DNA from: a virus
Direction: 5' to 3' (one strand)
IMG/VR virus record: IMGVR_UViG_3300045125_000002
Span: 1-36,089 of that record
Length of the DNA stretch: 36,089 nt
Program-made: the position numbers and the translations under genes
The notes under the pieces: model-generated
The model's input: the letters and a program-made list of their open reading frames with translations, nothing else
Told to the model about the DNA's origin: nothing
Databases searched by the model: none
In this document: in pieces, positions 7,348 through 16,791 of the stretch
Layout: each line of letters starts with the position of its first letter
Position numbering within the stretch: the first letter of the stretch is position 1

Positions 7348-7367
7348 AGGAGTGTGAGAGGCAGGCT

Positions 7368-7634
7368 ATGGTACTCCGTCTACCAACCCTGCGAAAATTC
7401 AGGTCTTGGCGTAACGCCTACAATGGCCTTCCTGAGCCTTTTGGGGCCGATATAAGGCCGTTAGGCCCAGTCCACGTATGTTCCTGTGGGTCACAGGTCT
7501 TTAGCGTCTTAGCATCCTTTGATGATTACGAGTTAGTCTGGTACTTCCTTGATGCTACCTGCGCTAGTTGTGGAAATCTAGTACGAGTTCCCTGCCCTCC
7601 AGATCGAGATGAAGCACAGACTCTCGGAGATTAA
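7368..7634 (+). CDS. Zinc-ribbon-like protein (88 aa)
   Basis: Start chosen at the ATG at 7368 because GAGAGG lies 6 nt upstream and the promoter predicts a transcript start near 7310, after any earlier start codons in this frame. Two knuckles, CSCG at about residues 38-41 and CASCG at about 63-67, are separated by an aromatic beta-like stretch (YELVWYFLDA), the shape of a zinc ribbon. The N-terminus is basic (LPTLRKFRSWRNAY). Its end overlaps the HNH gene start by 26 nt. It may bind nucleic acid and work with the nuclease, but no family is recognised. Confidence 0.6.
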   Translation: MVLRLPTLRKFRSWRNAYNGLPEPFGADIRPLGPVHVCSCGSQVFSVLASFDDYELVWYFLDATCASCGNLVRVPCPPDRDEAQTLGD

Positions 7635-7962
7635 CGAAGAGAATCGGACTGGTATATGCTCAGTCTGTGGCCCAACCAAAATCAAAACAAGGGATGCAAG
7701 AATGTCAACCCTTAAAAGCAAATACAGATGTTATGTCGTCTACCGCAGAAACGTTGTCAACAGCAGGTATCCGCACGCAGTACACAAGAAAGACTACTGT
7801 GAACACTGCAACTTCAAGCCAGTCCACTCTAGTCAGTTGGACGTTGACCACATTGACGGAGATAGGTATAACAACGACCCTGCTAACTTACAAACGCTCT
7901 GTGCAAACTGCCACCGACTCAAGACCCATCTAAGTGGGGATAGCAATTCAGGTATCTGGTAA
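7609..7962 (+). CDS. HNH endonuclease
   Basis: A 117-residue HNH protein. The core is LDVDHIDGDRYNND at about residues 77-90 (the DH pair being D80-H81), with the conserved Asn, then LCANCHRLKTH at 97-107. Structural zinc cysteines are C64-x2-C67 and C98-x2-C101, and there is an extra CSVC pair at 17-20. HNH enzymes of this size occur as free-standing homing-type nucleases and as packaging nucleases. Here the gene is on the opposite strand to everything else, with its own promoter and away from the terminase, which favours a mobile or moron origin over a packaging role. Confidence 0.85.
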   Translation: MKHRLSEINEENRTGICSVCGPTKIKTRDARMSTLKSKYRCYVVYRRNVVNSRYPHAVHKKDYCEHCNFKPVHSSQLDVDHIDGDRYNNDPANLQTLCANCHRLKTHLSGDSNSGIW

Positions 7963-8002
7963 AACAAAAAAAGGCCCCCACTCTCCGTAGAGAGCAGGGG
8001 CC
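7963..8002 (-). terminator. Rho-independent terminator of the late operon
   Basis: On the minus strand a long hairpin is followed by CCTTTTTTTGTTTT. The stem pairs GGCCCC (7973-7978) with GGGGCC (7997-8002) and CTCTC (7981-7985) with GAGAG (7990-7994), with a small CA/CA internal loop and a CGTA loop. It lies 20 nt past the lysis gene stop at 8023 and between convergent transcripts. On the plus strand no U-run follows, though the hairpin could still slow that transcript. Confidence 0.9.
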
Positions 8003-8022
8003 GATAGCCTCGCAGTCAAACT

Positions 8023-8229
8023 TTATTTTTTAGTCATAGTCAATTCGTGCTTAGGGTTAGCCCAAGCGATAACTACTGGTACAACTGCAAGCCATAGAGC
8101 GTTAGCTGCGTGCTTCCAGTCAGCAGTGGTGAAGTCAAGTGGTGACTTACCGATGATAACGATTGCAGTAAATAGGTTTCCTACAACCCACTTAGCCCAC
8201 ATCTCTAATACTTTGTTATTGAACTTCAT
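8023..8229 (-). CDS. Holin-like small membrane protein (68 aa)
   Basis: Two hydrophobic segments, WVVGNLFTAIVIIG at about residues 14-27 and ALWLAVVPVVIAWA at about 44-57, are separated by a short polar stretch with DFTTADWKHA, and the C-terminus is basic (KHELTMTKK). Size, topology and position after the endolysin fit a class II holin of the r1t type that would open the membrane at the end of infection. Last gene of the late operon, just before the terminator. A good ribosome site (AGGAGAAGCA) precedes the ATG. Confidence 0.7.
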   Translation of the reverse strand: MKFNNKVLEMWAKWVVGNLFTAIVIIGKSPLDFTTADWKHAANALWLAVVPVVIAWANPKHELTMTKK

Positions 8230-8237
8230 TGCTTCTC

Positions 8238-8738
8238 CTAGTCTTTGAACTTCGGGCTACCGAAGCCAACAAGAAAAACCTTTAACTTCTTTTTGTTATT
8301 GGTTTTATATGCGCGAACCTTCTGTGCTACTTCTCCACCATTGCGCTCTGATGAAGACTTCTTCTTAGTACCTGCGGTGTTACCTTCGATGGTAGTAACA
8401 GTGCCATCTCCGTTGTCCTTGACCACAATACCTACGTGGTCTATTGGATTGCCGCCTTCTTGAAAATCAAAGAATGCTAAGTCTCCTGGCTTTGGCTTGG
8501 CAGTTTCTGCATTAGACCAAGCGCCAGTTCCCTTGAACTTCTCAGCACCGAGGTGTGTGCTTACGACATTTGGGATCTTAAGACCAACCTGATGAGCGCA
8601 CCACATAACAAAACTACCGCACCAAGGAAGAAAGTTTGCTTTAGTAAACGCACCATACTTCGTCTCATTATCCTTAGGTCCTTCTACTGTGCCAATCTCT
8701 TTGGTGGCAACTGCTAGAAAATCTGCACGCTGACTCAT
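8238..8738 (-). CDS. CHAP-type endolysin
   Basis: A 166-residue single-domain cell-wall hydrolase. The catalytic Cys is C40 in FLPWCGSFVMWC, His is H101 in PIDHVGIVV, and the polar third residue is in TIEGN near 117-120, the CHAP order. KPKPGDLAFF (81-90) is the usual strand before the His. The C-terminus is lysine-rich (TNNKKKLKVFLVG) and no separate cell-wall-binding domain is visible. It would cut peptidoglycan peptides during lysis. Its start overlaps the stop of the membrane gene upstream, and the holin-like gene follows after 8 nt. Confidence 0.85.
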   Translation of the reverse strand: MSQRADFLAVATKEIGTVEGPKDNETKYGAFTKANFLPWCGSFVMWCAHQVGLKIPNVVSTHLGAEKFKGTGAWSNAETAKPKPGDLAFFDFQEGGNPIDHVGIVVKDNGDGTVTTIEGNTAGTKKKSSSERNGGEVAQKVRAYKTNNKKKLKVFLVGFGSPKFKD

Positions 8739-9007
8739 CAGACCTCCAGCTTTGTTTTGATTACTGCTTGGTTAATTTTTAATTCAACAACATCATTCTC
8801 AATGCGATCAATCGCATCCTTCATAGATTCGCCACCGTTGTTATACAACTGGTACTTGATTTTCTGTAGGTCTTCGCATATTGGAGTTATAGCAATCTCG
8901 ATTGCTGTCTTAATAGCGTGATGAAATGCTCGAAACAAACCATATACAGTGGCTGTTCCTACAAAGAAATAGGCATAGACGATGCCTGACCAGTCTGCCG
9001 GTGACAA
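8738..9007 (-). CDS. Membrane-anchored coiled-coil protein of the lysis cassette
   Basis: About 89 residues from a TTG at 9007. One transmembrane segment (IVYAYFFVGTATVYGLFRAF, residues 9-28) is followed by a helical region that ends in a charged coiled-coil-like segment (MKDAIDRIENDVVELKINQAVIKTKLEV). This layout is common among phage holin or antiholin-like proteins placed before endolysins. It overlaps the endolysin start by one base. Alternatively it is a spanin-like or unknown membrane protein; the topology is clear, the role inferred. Confidence 0.55.
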   Translation of the reverse strand: MSPADWSGIVYAYFFVGTATVYGLFRAFHHAIKTAIEIAITPICEDLQKIKYQLYNNGGESMKDAIDRIENDVVELKINQAVIKTKLEV

Positions 9008-9018
9008 GGTTATCTCTC

Positions 9019-10993
9019 CTATGAAATCGTACGGATTGTGACTAGGAGTAACCCGCCAAATCCTGAGTAGCGTTTATCGGTTGGTGTTCTGTTGATGAAG
9101 TCTGTCTCTTCAATGATTCCTGTATAGACCTGACCAGTACGGAAGTCTTCAATCTTGACGGTATCGCCAGCAGATTCAACCTGCTGAATAGCACCAAGAC
9201 GTAAGACAGCAGAACCATCTGAGCCTGCCTTGTTACCGAACTTGTCTGATTCTGAATCAAAGAGTGAGCAGGGATACTGGATAAGGTATTGACGTGGTAC
9301 TGCAGGAAGTGCCTTTACCTGATAGCCAGTAAACTTAGGACCCTTAGTTGCATCTAAGGCTGTAGCGGTCAAACGAGAATTGGAAACCAACATATTGCTG
9401 CGCTCCCAGTGGGTATGCAATACCAATCTGGTCAACTGTCGTACCTTCTGCGTAGGTACCAAGACCGTACTCAACACCATTCTGGTCTACTGAAGATACA
9501 GTCAGCGCACCGTAGGTAGTATCAAACTTTGGTACAACATACTTAAAGATTTTATTTTCTACAGTGTTGTAACGGACATAACCAGTACGGATAGTGCCAG
9601 TCTCAATCAGGTTAGTTGCGTGCTGGATATAGATAGATCCGTTAGTTGCAGTCTTTTCTGTAGTGAAGATAAGCTGGTTTGTATTACCAGCAAATGCGCA
9701 GGCAGTGGTATGACGACCTGTTGTAGATGGGTCATACAAGTCCCAAGCGTAGGCATAGACCAAGTTAAAACTTACCTGCTGACCTAAGTTGATACGGGTC
9801 AATCCTGGGTTGCCATCTACGTTTGTTGCACACCAGAGGTACTTATCTCTGAAGGCTACGTCATAGACTGGTTGCTCTGAGTTAAAGATAAGTGGGCCGT
9901 AGGCAATGCTGCCATCGGTCTGTGAGACATCAGCAACGCGGCATCCAAGGCTGGTACCGATAGCCATACTGCCAAGGTAATACGCAATTCGATATACCTT
10001 CTCGCCTACTGGCATCTCTGCTGCAGTGATAGCACTGGTCAGAGTTGGCATAGCGCCTGAGGTATTGAGTGTGAACTTGTAGATGTTTGACTGGATACCA
10101 GAAAATGCTGATACATAGATTGCAGCACCGCTTGAGGTGATGCTCGTAAAGACTACATCTGAGTCTGGGTGGGTATATACAGCACTAGGTAGCGTAGTCG
10201 CACTGGTTGCAATCTCATAAATCTTGTTGTTAATTGCAGCTACGATACGTTCCTTGGTGTATTCAAGGACTGCGTTGGTGACTGTAATACCAGGTTGAGT
10301 AAACATCACAGTAGGTGCAGTAGATGAAGTATCAGTCAGTAACTTCTTATTGAACTCTAACTTACCTGATGCAACATCGTTAGTTACCCAGTAGGCATAG
10401 ACTCCATCATCGCAGACTGCATATACTGGGTCATCAGTTCCTGATGTGTAATCTTGGAAGTGAGTAACTGTTCCATCTACTGCAATCTTGTCTAGGTCAT
10501 AGCCATCGTGCAGCAAGATGCCATCTGTACCACTCCAACGAATAGAGCGTGTGAACTGGAATGGTCTGGTGTTAGTCTGGAATCCAGTAGTGATTGGGTG
10601 TGAACTTGTAAAGGTATCAGGAAGGAGAGTTACCTGTCCCTTAGTCCACACATCACAGCCCTTGCTGTAGGTGTACTGGAAGCGCAGTGATTCATCCTGT
10701 GCTGGTTCAAAGAACTTAATGCCTTGACCAAGGTGGAATGTTGACTGGCTGCGTAGCCACCAACCAGTGAGCGTCTGCTCACCAGGCTCACGGCTCTGGT
10801 CAATCTGCTGCTTGCGGTACTGAGCAGTGACATAGCGGTAAGGATTGTTGTCATCGTTAAGCAAGAAGAAAGGTTGTCCACCGATTGAGATGTCATACGC
10901 CACACCGTTTTGATAGTACGTCTGTTGGTTTTGTGGGTTAGATAACTTAACCGGAATACGATCTGTTATATCGTAATAGTGGTCAATAGTCAC
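9019..10993 (-). CDS. Large tail protein, frame-disrupted
   Basis: The first 540 residues are read from ATG 10993; after a frame change near 9360-9400 the reading continues SRLTATALDATKG to the stop at 9019. Total length is 1975 nt (3n+1), about 657 residues. The protein is beta-rich with repeated short strands (for example VYAVCDDGVYAYWVTND, VYDVAFRDKYLWCATN), suggesting a beta-propeller-like middle. The C-terminal part (LFDSESDKFG, IEDFRTGQVYTGIIEE) looks like a small separate domain. Its place between fibre and lysis genes suits a tail hub, nozzle or baseplate role, but I cannot assign the part. Confidence 0.6.
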
Positions 10994-11026
10994 TCTTGCT
11001 CCTTAATGATTTTTGGTACGACAAAG

Positions 11027-11045
11027 AACCGCACGTTGTGCGGTT
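11027..11045 (-). terminator. Hairpin, possible terminator or attenuator
   Basis: Perfect 8-bp inverted repeat AACCGCAC / GTGCGGTT with a 3-nt loop. It lies just after the stop of the small Ala/Glu-rich gene and 34 nt before the large tail gene. On the minus strand it is followed by CTTTGTCG, a weak U-rich stretch, so partial termination or mRNA processing is likelier than full stop. Confidence 0.5.
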
Positions 11046-11059
11046 AGGGACAACAAGTA

Positions 11060-11305
11060 TTACTTAGAGAGTGCTGCGATTTCGTCTGCGGTCAAGACCA
11101 AGAGCTGCGAGTTTAGCGCTGAGCAGATTCCTTAGCGGCTGCTGCTGCAGCCTTTGCTGCTTCCTCGTTCAGCACGTGCGTGCTTCTGCTTGTGCTGCTG
11201 CTGCTTCCATTTCTGCAATTTCAGCATCGGTCAGTTCGATTACTGTCTCGATTCCAGTCGTCGCAGTTGATTTCAATGCGAGTCGGGCGTGGTTGTGTCT
11301 GTCAT
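11060..11305 (-). CDS. Small Ala/Glu-rich protein, frame-disrupted
   Basis: ATG at 11305 follows a strong AGGAGG site. Reading across three frames gives MTDTTTP, then ELTDAEIAEMEAAAAQAEA, then an Ala/Lys stretch, and ends LGLTADEIAALSK at 11060. The combined product is a helical acidic-to-neutral protein of about 80 residues that resembles small proteins often encoded next to phage tail genes. The gene length is a multiple of three although two or more frame changes lie inside, so compensating indels or several errors are needed. Function unknown. Confidence 0.5.
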
Positions 11306-11320
11306 TGTTTCCTCCTTAGA

Positions 11321-13517
11321 TTAGATTCCGATGCCATAAGGTAGGCGGTTGAGTATTGGACGAAAGTTGCCAAGACATAGCGGACTAAACCAGATAGCAG
11401 TAATTGCCGCGGTAGTAGCCCGCAAAGACCTGCGCCCAATAAGATTAGCGTCGGCGGCTGTAGCGTTATCTTTCTGTAACGTGCATCCACGCTTACAGAT
11501 TTATTATTACTGCGGATGCGTAATTTGGCATATAGATATCCATTATTTGCTGAACGTGCTTGGTGATGTATCCATTGACTGAACCAGCATAACGGGCATA
11601 GAATCTCCAGAAGCGGGAGTCGCACCATCTCCAGTATGAAGCCGACGAGCCTGTAACCGTTGAGTAGAGCCATTTATCTGGTATGCCACAGTTGGCTGTC
11701 GTGCTGTTGAAACCAATCCTAGCTGCGGTATTAGCAGTAGTTAAACCTCGTGGATACGCCAACTCCAAATCCGTATAAGTGCTTGGAATATGTAGTGAAG
11801 TCAATGCTAGAGCCCCACCTGCGCCGACTGTGCTGAGGAGGCGATAAGTGTGTATGTATTTGGCATAATTAGCTATCCAATCGTTAAGCGGCAGTTATGC
11901 CATGCAAGGTCAAGGTACTGCCAGCTAGTCATAGTTTCCTGAATTTGGAGTAAAACCTCCAATGAGTGTTGATTGCTGCTAGTGCTGCGCCATGATCCTT
12001 CGATGGCTGATACGTTAGCCCGACGATCCTGAGTGCTGCCACCGCGAGCCAACATTGTCTCATAGGTTGTGAGTGTTTTGCATAATTTTGTAAATGTAAA
12101 ACTCCACATAACCTGATCGGCAGTTTGCGGTCATGAACCAACTTCTCCAGTCGTATATTGGTTATGAGTTCTGTCGGTCAACTTGCAGCTGCTTCCTGTC
12201 TCCGAGCAAGGCGTGTATGCCGAATGGTTTGACCCTGTATCGCCACTGAGCCGCATTCCTACTTGGATTCGCAACATTGTTGAACGTATGCATTAGCAGC
12301 CATTACGAACCAACACTGAGGTCTGTATAACTGTCCGCTAGGAATTGAACTGAAAGTATATGGAAGCCGCTGTGCGCTTCAGCAAGCGTAGTAGTCGCAA
12401 TAGGCGTGTAAGTTTAGCTCCTGCTGCCAATTCAATCACACTTAGCCTTTTGGGATTGAGTTGTTAGATGATAAACGGAGTTTATGTTGTCAACATTATG
12501 CGCCTGCCTTTCTAAAGTTTAGGTTCGCAAATTATCTTACGCCGTAAAGGGCGAAGGTGGCTAGTATTGCGCAAAGCTGGATAAGATGACTAGAATGTTT
12601 CAAATCTAATGATCGTAACTCATGAGGTACTCATCGCACTGGTTTGTGTCCGTAATCTTGACGTCATCATTGCGCCGTCCTGATCACGTTGGCATCGCAA
12701 CCCTGTAGACCGATGCAGTTTTGCATTTATTGAAGTTGATTCGCGTAATCCAGAATATCTACTAACGCAGGCTCGAACATATATTGCTTCCGCTGTCAGT
12801 TCAACTTCCCGGAATTAATGCGACCTATCGTATAGCGCATGCAGTTACCTGTCGCTACCGGCAGCCTGCTGCTGCTGCCGTTGCCAGTTGAAGCCTGTGC
12901 CCATGCGTAATTAGCAGAGCCGAGTGTCTGAATTGAGTATACGAAGTGGTATTATCTGGTCGCTGACGCGCCTTGTTGAGCGCAGACCGTAAACGACGAA
13001 ATCTGCAAATGCTTATATGTGCTTGGGATTGAACTGAACGAAATCGTCGACTAGAACCACCTGCTCCGACTGTCACAGTTGCAATGGACTCGAAGGATGT
13101 GGCATGTAAGTGCTGGCTGTCTTGCAGAAGCCCAGATACCAAGGATAGGACTCAACGTTATATCTCCAATCACATACCAGGAATCGGTGTTCACTTTAAC
13201 CGCACTTGCTGATGAGTATTGTACACGCAGCTTAGGCGCAGTTGATGTTGCACCGTTTGATGCAATCAGTCACGCCTGATCCTTGTGCAAATGACACCTG
13301 TCCTGCTCCGATTTGGATGATGTTGATTTGGCTTCCGATTGGATAGGCAACCGAGCTATTTGGGTGGGATGGTGTAGGTCTGAGCAGATGCGTTGCTTGC
13401 TGTCACAAGTGTGTTGTTAGCATCTGTTAAGACAAAGGTGTATGTAGTACCAGTCTGTGCGTTAAGTGTCAGCGCCGTTGATGGGCTGACTGCTACCGCC
13501 TACGATATAAACGCCAT
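11321..13517 (-). pseudogene. Tail-fibre locus, not readable in one frame
   Basis: About 2.2 kb with no long reading frame, but protein-like fragments in all three minus frames. Near the start: AQTGTTYTFVLTDANNTLVTASNASA, QINIIQIGAGQVSF and APKLRVQYSSASAV. Further on, the same beta-module opening recurs three times: FSSIPSTYKHLQI near 13000-13040, SSIPS...SYTDLSV near 12314-12356, and LHIPSTYTDLEL near 11759-11800, each followed by remnants such as SNYAWAQ or NTAARIGFNSTT. The end reads PILNRLPYGIGI with a stop at 11321 right before the next AGGAGG. These modules resemble carbohydrate- or receptor-binding fibre repeats. Indel density is clearly higher than in neighbours, so this is either a decayed gene or a badly resolved variable region. 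Confidence 0.55.
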
Positions 13518-13838
13518 TAGTTGCCTTCCGATCCGAACGCGCTAAATGATGTGTTACCCGTAGTTGAGTAGACCGTAATAACATCTGTATTAGCCAAAGT
13601 TAATCCACCTTGTATTGAGTAGACTGCACCTGCTGCAAGTGGTACGCCGTATGCAATGTAGTGCTGGTTAGCCAAGGTTGCACCCGATGGGCGTACTGCA
13701 ATACGGATTGTATCCTGTGTGCCGCCAATATTAGAAGCGTTCAGCGTAGAGACAATCGTTGCACTACTTGCTGTACAGCAGCGTAGTGGCAGTTGCAGCG
13801 CTAGGCGCTGACTGCGCTAGGACTTTATATGTTGGCAT
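13517..13838 (-). CDS. Small tail-accessory protein, frame-disrupted
   Basis: ATG at 13838 overlaps the stop of the fibre gene before it (TAATG). It reads MPTYKVLAQSAPSAATATTL, then changes frame near 13765 and continues IVSTLNASNIGGTQDTIRIA, AVRPSGATLANQHYIAYG and ends SFSAFGSEGN with a TAATG overlap to the next gene. Length 322 nt is 3n+1; about 106 residues. The sequence resembles a beta-sandwich protein common next to phage tail fibres. Likely structural; exact place in the virion unknown. Confidence 0.6.
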
Positions 13839-14828
13839 TAGGATAGATCCCCAATCACGGTGAAGTTATTACTTGATGTACAAATAATTGTTGCTGCAGA
13901 ATACTGAGCGCGTAACTTAGGAGCAGTTGCAGTAGCACCAGTTGAGGTAATCACTGTAGTTCCATCACTTGCGATAGTGACCTGTCCTGCGCCAATCTGC
14001 TGAATGTTAATCTGCTGGCCTGTAGTAAAGACACCGTTAGGGATTGTCACAGTAATCGCACTTGCGTTTGAGCAAGTGACCAAACTTGTTGACATCTCCT
14101 GATACAAGAGTGTAGGTAGTACCAGTCTGAGCATTGAAGGTTAGGTCAAGTGTTGGCACTGCAACTGTTGCCCACTTAACACCAAGAGTCTGTGTTGAGT
14201 CTGCTGTAAGAACTGTGTTGTTAGCACCTACTGCAAGGCGTGCTGCCACTCCTGAAGATTGACCTGCAAGCAAGTCACCTTTTGCTGTGATAAGGCTTGG
14301 CAAGATAGATGCGTAGCCAAGTGATGTCCAGACTGCAGAGCCTGTACCAATCTTGAACTTACCAGTATCTGTCTCAAAAGCAATCTCACCTGCTGCAAGC
14401 GTTGGGTTTGCTGCAGTCAGCGCTGCTGCTGTATCTCTACGCATCTGCACTTGGTTAGAGTTACCATCAAGTGTTGGTGTAGTTCCGATTGCAGAGTTTG
14501 ACTGAATCATATTGTTGAACCAGTTAAGGTCACTACTAGAGAGTACGTGCTGGATTGTCGCCCCTGCTGAGTGTGTTACTGCAGATGATCCTGCTTGTCC
14601 TCTAGTAATGGTAAGTACGTCACCAGTGCGTGCTGTGACATACATAATCTCTTCATTGATGGTATCTACGTCAATAGCGATAGTGAAGATGTCACCAGCA
14701 GTGAGGGTGATTCCACCAAGCAGGGAAGCACCAGTACCAGCAGCAACAGTCAGTGATGTCGCTACTGAGTTGATAGTAGTAGCCAGAGTCGTGTCTTGGC
14801 TGATGGAGCTGTATTTGCGTACTGTCAT
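13838..14828 (-). CDS. Tail fibre protein, frame-disrupted
   Basis: From ATG 14828, about 250 residues are in one frame. They include an N-terminal TLTAGDIFTIAIDVDTINEEIMYVT segment typical of phage fibre attachment domains, then QVQMRRDTAAAL...GEIAFETDTGKFKIGTG, a motif repeated in many fibres that marks the shaft. Near 14095 the frame changes and the protein continues VTCSNASAITVTIPNG, INIQQIGAGQVTI and APKLRAQYSAATI to 13838. Total 991 nt is 3n+1, about 329 residues. The C-terminal module is paralogous to the first module of the following locus. It probably forms part of a receptor-binding fibre. Confidence 0.7.
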
Positions 14829-14838
14829 TTAGGCTACC

Positions 14839-15738
14839 TTACTTAGTGTAATGAACGCGAATTGGGAAGCGGTCTTGTAGTTTGTTGGATTCTTCTTGCA
14901 GACGTTGTTGGTATAACGCGAAGATATATTTAGATGCAGAAGCACCAGCAGTTGAAGGCAACTTGGCATCGTTTATATCTGCTTCTGCTGATGAAAGGTT
15001 AATACGTCCCGTATCAAGATACGAGAGTAGTCTGTACGAAGCTCCAAATGTAACAACGTCTCTTGACGACTCCGGTAAGCCTGTAACAGTAGCAAAGTCG
15101 TCAGTACCGTTAGTGAGCGTATTTGGGATAGTGGAATAATAGACTTGGACTGTACGACCAGGGACAATCTTTTCATAGATGTTCACCGTCTTTGTAGTGT
15201 TAAAGGCTGGCACGTTTGCCATCCTGTCAATACGCCAGTGGTTTACTGGTAGCCATTCTTTAGATGGACCAGGTGTTTGCCAAGAGATGTACAAAACATC
15301 TCGTGCATCATCAGGTAGTGGGTATGCAATCTGTGCTGCGTTAAAGGTAAAGGTTGTGTGTCCTACTGCAAAGAGTTTAGGATAAAGCGAGTTGATAGTG
15401 TCGTTGATTGCCTTCTTGACGTTGACCTTTGGGAAGGTTGGAGTCAAGGTAACTTGAGCATTCTGTGCGTGTGGAGATGGAGTAGTTCCTGAATATCCTC
15501 GACCAAATCCTGGGATAACATTCAGAGTATTGTTGGTGCGGTCAAAGGTGTTAATCCAGAGTAACTCTTCGTCAATCTCAATAACACCTTTTGCCAAGTT
15601 CTCAGATGAGCCAATGACAACAGATAGGTCGGTTGCGTTAATGGCAGTAGCAAGATTCGTAATACGATCTTGACGCAAGGTATAACCAGCAAGGCTGCCT
15701 CTTACCTCATCAACCATCTGAGCGAATGTGTAGCTCAT
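14839..15738 (-). CDS. Virion neck or tail protein (299 aa)
   Basis: Intact 299-residue protein starting MSYTFAQMVDEVRGSL with AGGAGA upstream of the ATG. The N-terminal 100 residues contain a beta-rich part with IEIDEELLWINTF and PGFGRGYSGTTPSPHAQNAQV. The following part has NVKKAINDTINSLYPKLFAVG and FNAAQIAYPLPDDARDVLYI, which recalls phage proteins that join portal and tail. It is probably a head-tail adaptor or tail tube component, judged from this pattern and from its position among structural genes. No enzyme motif. Moderate confidence in 'structural', low in the exact part. Confidence 0.55.
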   Translation of the reverse strand: MSYTFAQMVDEVRGSLAGYTLRQDRITNLATAINATDLSVVIGSSENLAKGVIEIDEELLWINTFDRTNNTLNVIPGFGRGYSGTTPSPHAQNAQVTLTPTFPKVNVKKAINDTINSLYPKLFAVGHTTFTFNAAQIAYPLPDDARDVLYISWQTPGPSKEWLPVNHWRIDRMANVPAFNTTKTVNIYEKIVPGRTVQVYYSTIPNTLTNGTDDFATVTGLPESSRDVVTFGASYRLLSYLDTGRINLSSAEADINDAKLPSTAGASASKYIFALYQQRLQEESNKLQDRFPIRVHYTK

Positions 15739-16787
15739 CTATTTTTCTCCTATAGAACTGGACGTTACTTTGTAAACGTTCATCGTTTGGTGAAATCGCA
15801 ACTGCTCTCTCACCGTGCTTGAGTGCTGTCTTAAAATCTCCTAGTTGCCACGCACTCACTGCAACTAAGTCATCTGCCATATGGCCCCAAGCCCAGTTTT
15901 CTGCAAGGAACTCCATAGGCTTTGTGTCAAAATCAAGCGCTCGCTTTGCCACCATATGGCAAGGCTCCCAGTCCTTTTCCATATAGTAATAATTTGCAAG
16001 CGCTAAATATGATTCTCTACTAGGCCACTCTTCAGTAGATTTCAAGAACCACTCTTCTGCATTCTTTGGTTCAGCTTGTGCCAGTATTCGACAGGCTGCA
16101 CTGCGTTCCTGCTTGAAGATTGATAGCTCTAAATACTTCTTAAGATTCTCTGCGCACTTGTCGTACTGTTTATAGTACGACTGCTCTCTACCAAGGTAGT
16201 ACAAGTTTCTAGCGTCAGGGTTTTCTTTGACTGCCATCTCTAGTAACGGTAGGTACTGAGCGCTAGACTGTACTCTTTGTTTTGGTGATGGTGTATCTCA
16301 AAGCCTTCTATGTACTCAGACTTCTCTTCACCTTCACCGTACCAGTAAGGTACTTCGTGTATTGGGTAATGCCATCTGACATTAAATCTGCGATGTACCT
16401 TAAACCCATTGAACTCACTGGCTACAGAACCATCTGCATTGAATGCTTCTATGCGCCTGATATGATGGTCTATCTATTCCTAGTGCGTGGGCTTTCGCTA
16501 GTGCATCCTTCCAGCCAGGTGCTAGGACTTCATCTACATCTAAGGCTATACAGTAATCAACATCTTCTGGTACTGACTACCAGTGACGCATTTCTCGCGT
16601 CATCAAACCTAAAGGGATTGAGAGCGATTTGATGCACCGTGATACCAAGATTTCTAGCAACGGCAACTGTGTTATCTGTTGATCCTGTGTCTGTAAGGAT
16701 GTGGTAGTCGGCATCTCTTGATGACTCATACCAGCGTTCAACGTGCTTCTCCTCATTCTTACAGATTGTGTATACAGCTATTTTCAT
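15710..16787 (-). CDS. GT2-type glycosyltransferase with C-terminal TPR repeats, frame-disrupted
   Basis: The N-terminus reads MKIAVYTICKNEEKHVERWY and DTGSTDNTV, the nucleotide-sugar-binding start of family 2 glycosyltransferases. After a frame change near 16570, CIALDVDEVLAPGW supplies the DxD metal site. A second change near 16465 continues FNGFKVHRRFNVRWHYPIHEVPYW. A third near 16250 leads into NPDARNLYYLGREQSYYKQ and LALANYYYMEKDWEPC, helical repeats of TPR type. Total length 1078 nt is 3n+1, about 358 residues. It probably glycosylates a surface or virion component, with TPRs for protein contact. The last 29 nt overlap the next gene. Confidence 0.75.
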
Positions 16788-16791
16788 AGCT

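Noticed and set aside
12855-13279. Open frames on both strands inside the fibre locus
   Set aside because: No ribosome sites, unusual composition, and they overlap fragments of fibre modules in other frames.
11321-14134. Diversity-generating retroelement target
   Set aside because: No reverse transcriptase and no template repeat pair seen; the changes here are indels, not adenine-directed substitutions.
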